The notes under the pieces are model-generated. The model saw nothing but the letters and a program-made list of their open reading frames with translations. It had not been told where the DNA came from and searched no databases. From Fimenecus sp045593645 (GTDB taxonomy: Bacteria > Bacillota > Clostridia > Oscillospirales > Acutalibacteraceae): 64,000 nucleotides of DNA. Within the stretch, counting starts at the first letter, position 1; the number at the start of each line of letters is the position of its first letter. Below, in pieces: positions 63,039 through 64,000 of the stretch. The stretch lies in contig JAZNWZ010000130.1 of assembly GCA_045593645.1 (NCBI GenBank), positions 186,001-250,000 of the forward strand, in the 5' to 3' direction. The position numbers and the translations under genes were made by a program.

Positions 63039-63162
63039 ATTCATCTCCGTTATCAATTAGCTTTGACAATGTTTCATCATCAAATCCAAAACGTTTCAAA
63101 ACATCAGCACGAACATAAACTCCACAACTGTGTTTCCCAATAACTAAAACTCTTTCAATCAT
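62980..63162 (-). CDS. Hypothetical protein, 60 aa
   Basis: IERVLVIGKHSCGVYVRADV looks like a compact beta-alpha protein. Overlaps the 69-aa gene by 59 bases in another frame; both have plausible starts. Confidence 0.5.
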   Translation of the reverse strand: MIERVLVIGKHSCGVYVRADVLKRFGFDDETLSKLIDNGDEYEHEGKKYCFDIPDERAYS

Positions 63163-63165
63163 TTA

Positions 63166-63453
63166 TTACCTCAAATCTAATTCAACGCCGTCAAATATTT
63201 CCGGCCAAATATCAAGAAGCCTATCAGCGACTCTTGTAGGGCACATACACTTCTTTACTTTGTAAGCTTTGAATAATTCAGTAATGTCATCCCAATCGCA
63301 AGGGTCACCATTCTTATCAATCAACTCATCATCTTCATCGAGATTGTAATGCTCTAACGAAACGAAATCACGAACAGCTTTTGTTTCTTTGTTTGAATGA
63401 GATTCTACATAGTTGTCGTAATCTTCTTCTTCTTCGTCTTTACTTAACCACAT
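63166..63453 (-). CDS. Hypothetical acidic protein, 95 aa
   Basis: Acidic N-terminus (WLSKDEEEEDYDNYVESH), then a folded part with CMCPTRVADRLLDIWPEIF. The ATG overlaps the stop of the upstream gene. Unknown. Confidence 0.55.
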   Translation of the reverse strand: MWLSKDEEEEDYDNYVESHSNKETKAVRDFVSLEHYNLDEDDELIDKNGDPCDWDDITELFKAYKVKKCMCPTRVADRLLDIWPEIFDGVELDLR

Positions 63454-64000
63454 TACTCAATCCCTCTTATCTGATAAGACATATCTTTTTTAATTTTTTC
63501 AATTTTTTTATCGTTCTTTTCTTTAAGAGCTTGTTCATACTCTCTTTTACAAATAGTACAATCGCAATCAGCCCAAGTACCAAGGGAACAAGAACCGAAT
63601 TTAATTTCAAATGGCCACACAGGAGAAGCTCCGTGGTACTGTTCATACCAACCCTTGTGATGCTTTTTCATATGCTTTGCAGTCCATTCATCAACTTTTT
63701 GAGACTCTTCTTTTGTCAAAGAATATGAATGGTCATACTTATCAGAACAGTCAACTTTCTGAACGACGCCGTAATGCCAAGAATAGTAGTCACAATTATT
63801 TTCGTAATCTCTTACAGCCATCTCCATTTGTTTTACTGCCATACCGACACGAGCAGCAAACATATCAAGGCCGCTTCTTTGAATATCGAAAATATAATCA
63901 TCATTCGGCTCTTCTTCACTAGGTTTACAAATATGGTCTTTCAAAGAAAGTGTCCAGAACAAACCTTTATAAAAGAAGTTGATTGAATCTTTTGTGACGA
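63453..64000 (-). CDS. Hypothetical Cys-rich protein (partial, N-terminus beyond window)
   Basis: The frame continues open to the window edge, upstream of the first possible start, so the gene is taken as partial. C-terminal region: FGSCSLGTWADCDCTICKREYE, a four- or five-Cys cluster likely to bind metal. Unknown function. Confidence 0.6.
   Translation of the reverse strand, partial: VTKDSINFFYKGLFWTLSLKDHICKPSEEEPNDDYIFDIQRSGLDMFAARVGMAVKQMEMAVRDYENNCDYYSWHYGVVQKVDCSDKYDHSYSLTKEESQKVDEWTAKHMKKHHKGWYEQYHGASPVWPFEIKFGSCSLGTWADCDCTICKREYEQALKEKNDKKIEKIKKDMSYQIRGIE

Noticed and set aside
1..64000. CRISPR array
   Set aside because: No regularly spaced direct repeats of 23-40 bases were seen. 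The repeated units in the tRNA array are tRNA arms and clamp elements with irregular spacing.

Overview
The window looks like part of a large, AT-rich, tailed double-stranded DNA phage genome of jumbo-phage size class. It encodes a large terminase, a beta-clamp-like protein, a sigma-70-like factor, two kinds of primase, a GroEL, two ligase-fold nucleotidyltransferases, NrdG, a lytic transglycosylase, and about 50 tRNA or tRNA-like genes in one array. There are no ribosomal RNA or host housekeeping genes. TAA, TAG and TGA all end genes, so the standard code applies. Many genes have strong AGGAGG-type ribosome binding sites. The host cannot be named from this sequence.

Layout. 1-7.9 kb: a minus-strand block with a MoxR-type ATPase (cut by the window edge), a CHC2/TOPRIM primase, small unknown genes and a probable structured RNA with its own terminator. 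8.1-11.7 kb: plus strand, a probable structural or assembly protein, an AAA+ ATPase and a PD-(D/E)XK nuclease. 11.6-19.8 kb: mostly minus strand, with groEL, lytic transglycosylase, HNH, GNAT, Nudix and radical-SAM genes. 19.8-32.1 kb: the tRNA array, all minus strand, with eight or so small genes (one a homing endonuclease) and many structured noncoding spacers. One of these, about 950 nt, resembles the giant GOLLD/ROOL class of phage RNAs. 32.2-47.6 kb: ligases, a hydrolase-HAD fusion, a DUF3310 protein, a primase-like protein and a phosphoesterase. 47.7-50.1 kb: three plus-strand membrane proteins. 50.1-55.7 kb: NrdG, HAD, CYTH, MazG-like and unknown genes. 55.8-62.3 kb: plus strand, clamp, sigma factor, two unknown proteins and terminase. 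62.3-64 kb: small minus-strand genes.

The most unusual content is in and beside the tRNA array. Two tRNA genes (Leu-UAA and probably Arg-UCG) are circularly permuted: the 3' half lies before the 5' half, the acceptor strands are joined by an 8-nt linker, and the outer ends are clamped by a helix. The same clamp (helix / AAA opposite C / 6-bp helix, then TCCTAT) occurs seven times with compensating base changes. A second repeated motif, around TTTGTAAGTC, sits in insertions inside other tRNA genes and near the ends of spacers closed by 7-10 bp long-range helices. The RNA ligase at 40-41 kb could join such halves; that link is inference.

Transcription signals fall into two repeated classes. 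Eight minus-strand promoters share TTTATATTATTATTGTAA with an upstream AAACTT-like box. A shorter motif, YTAAWWWW (TTAATATA, CTAAATAA, CTAATT), lies only a few bases before the ATG of more than ten genes that lack a Shine-Dalgarno sequence, which predicts leaderless mRNAs. The sigma-like factor at 57.4 kb is a candidate to read the second class.
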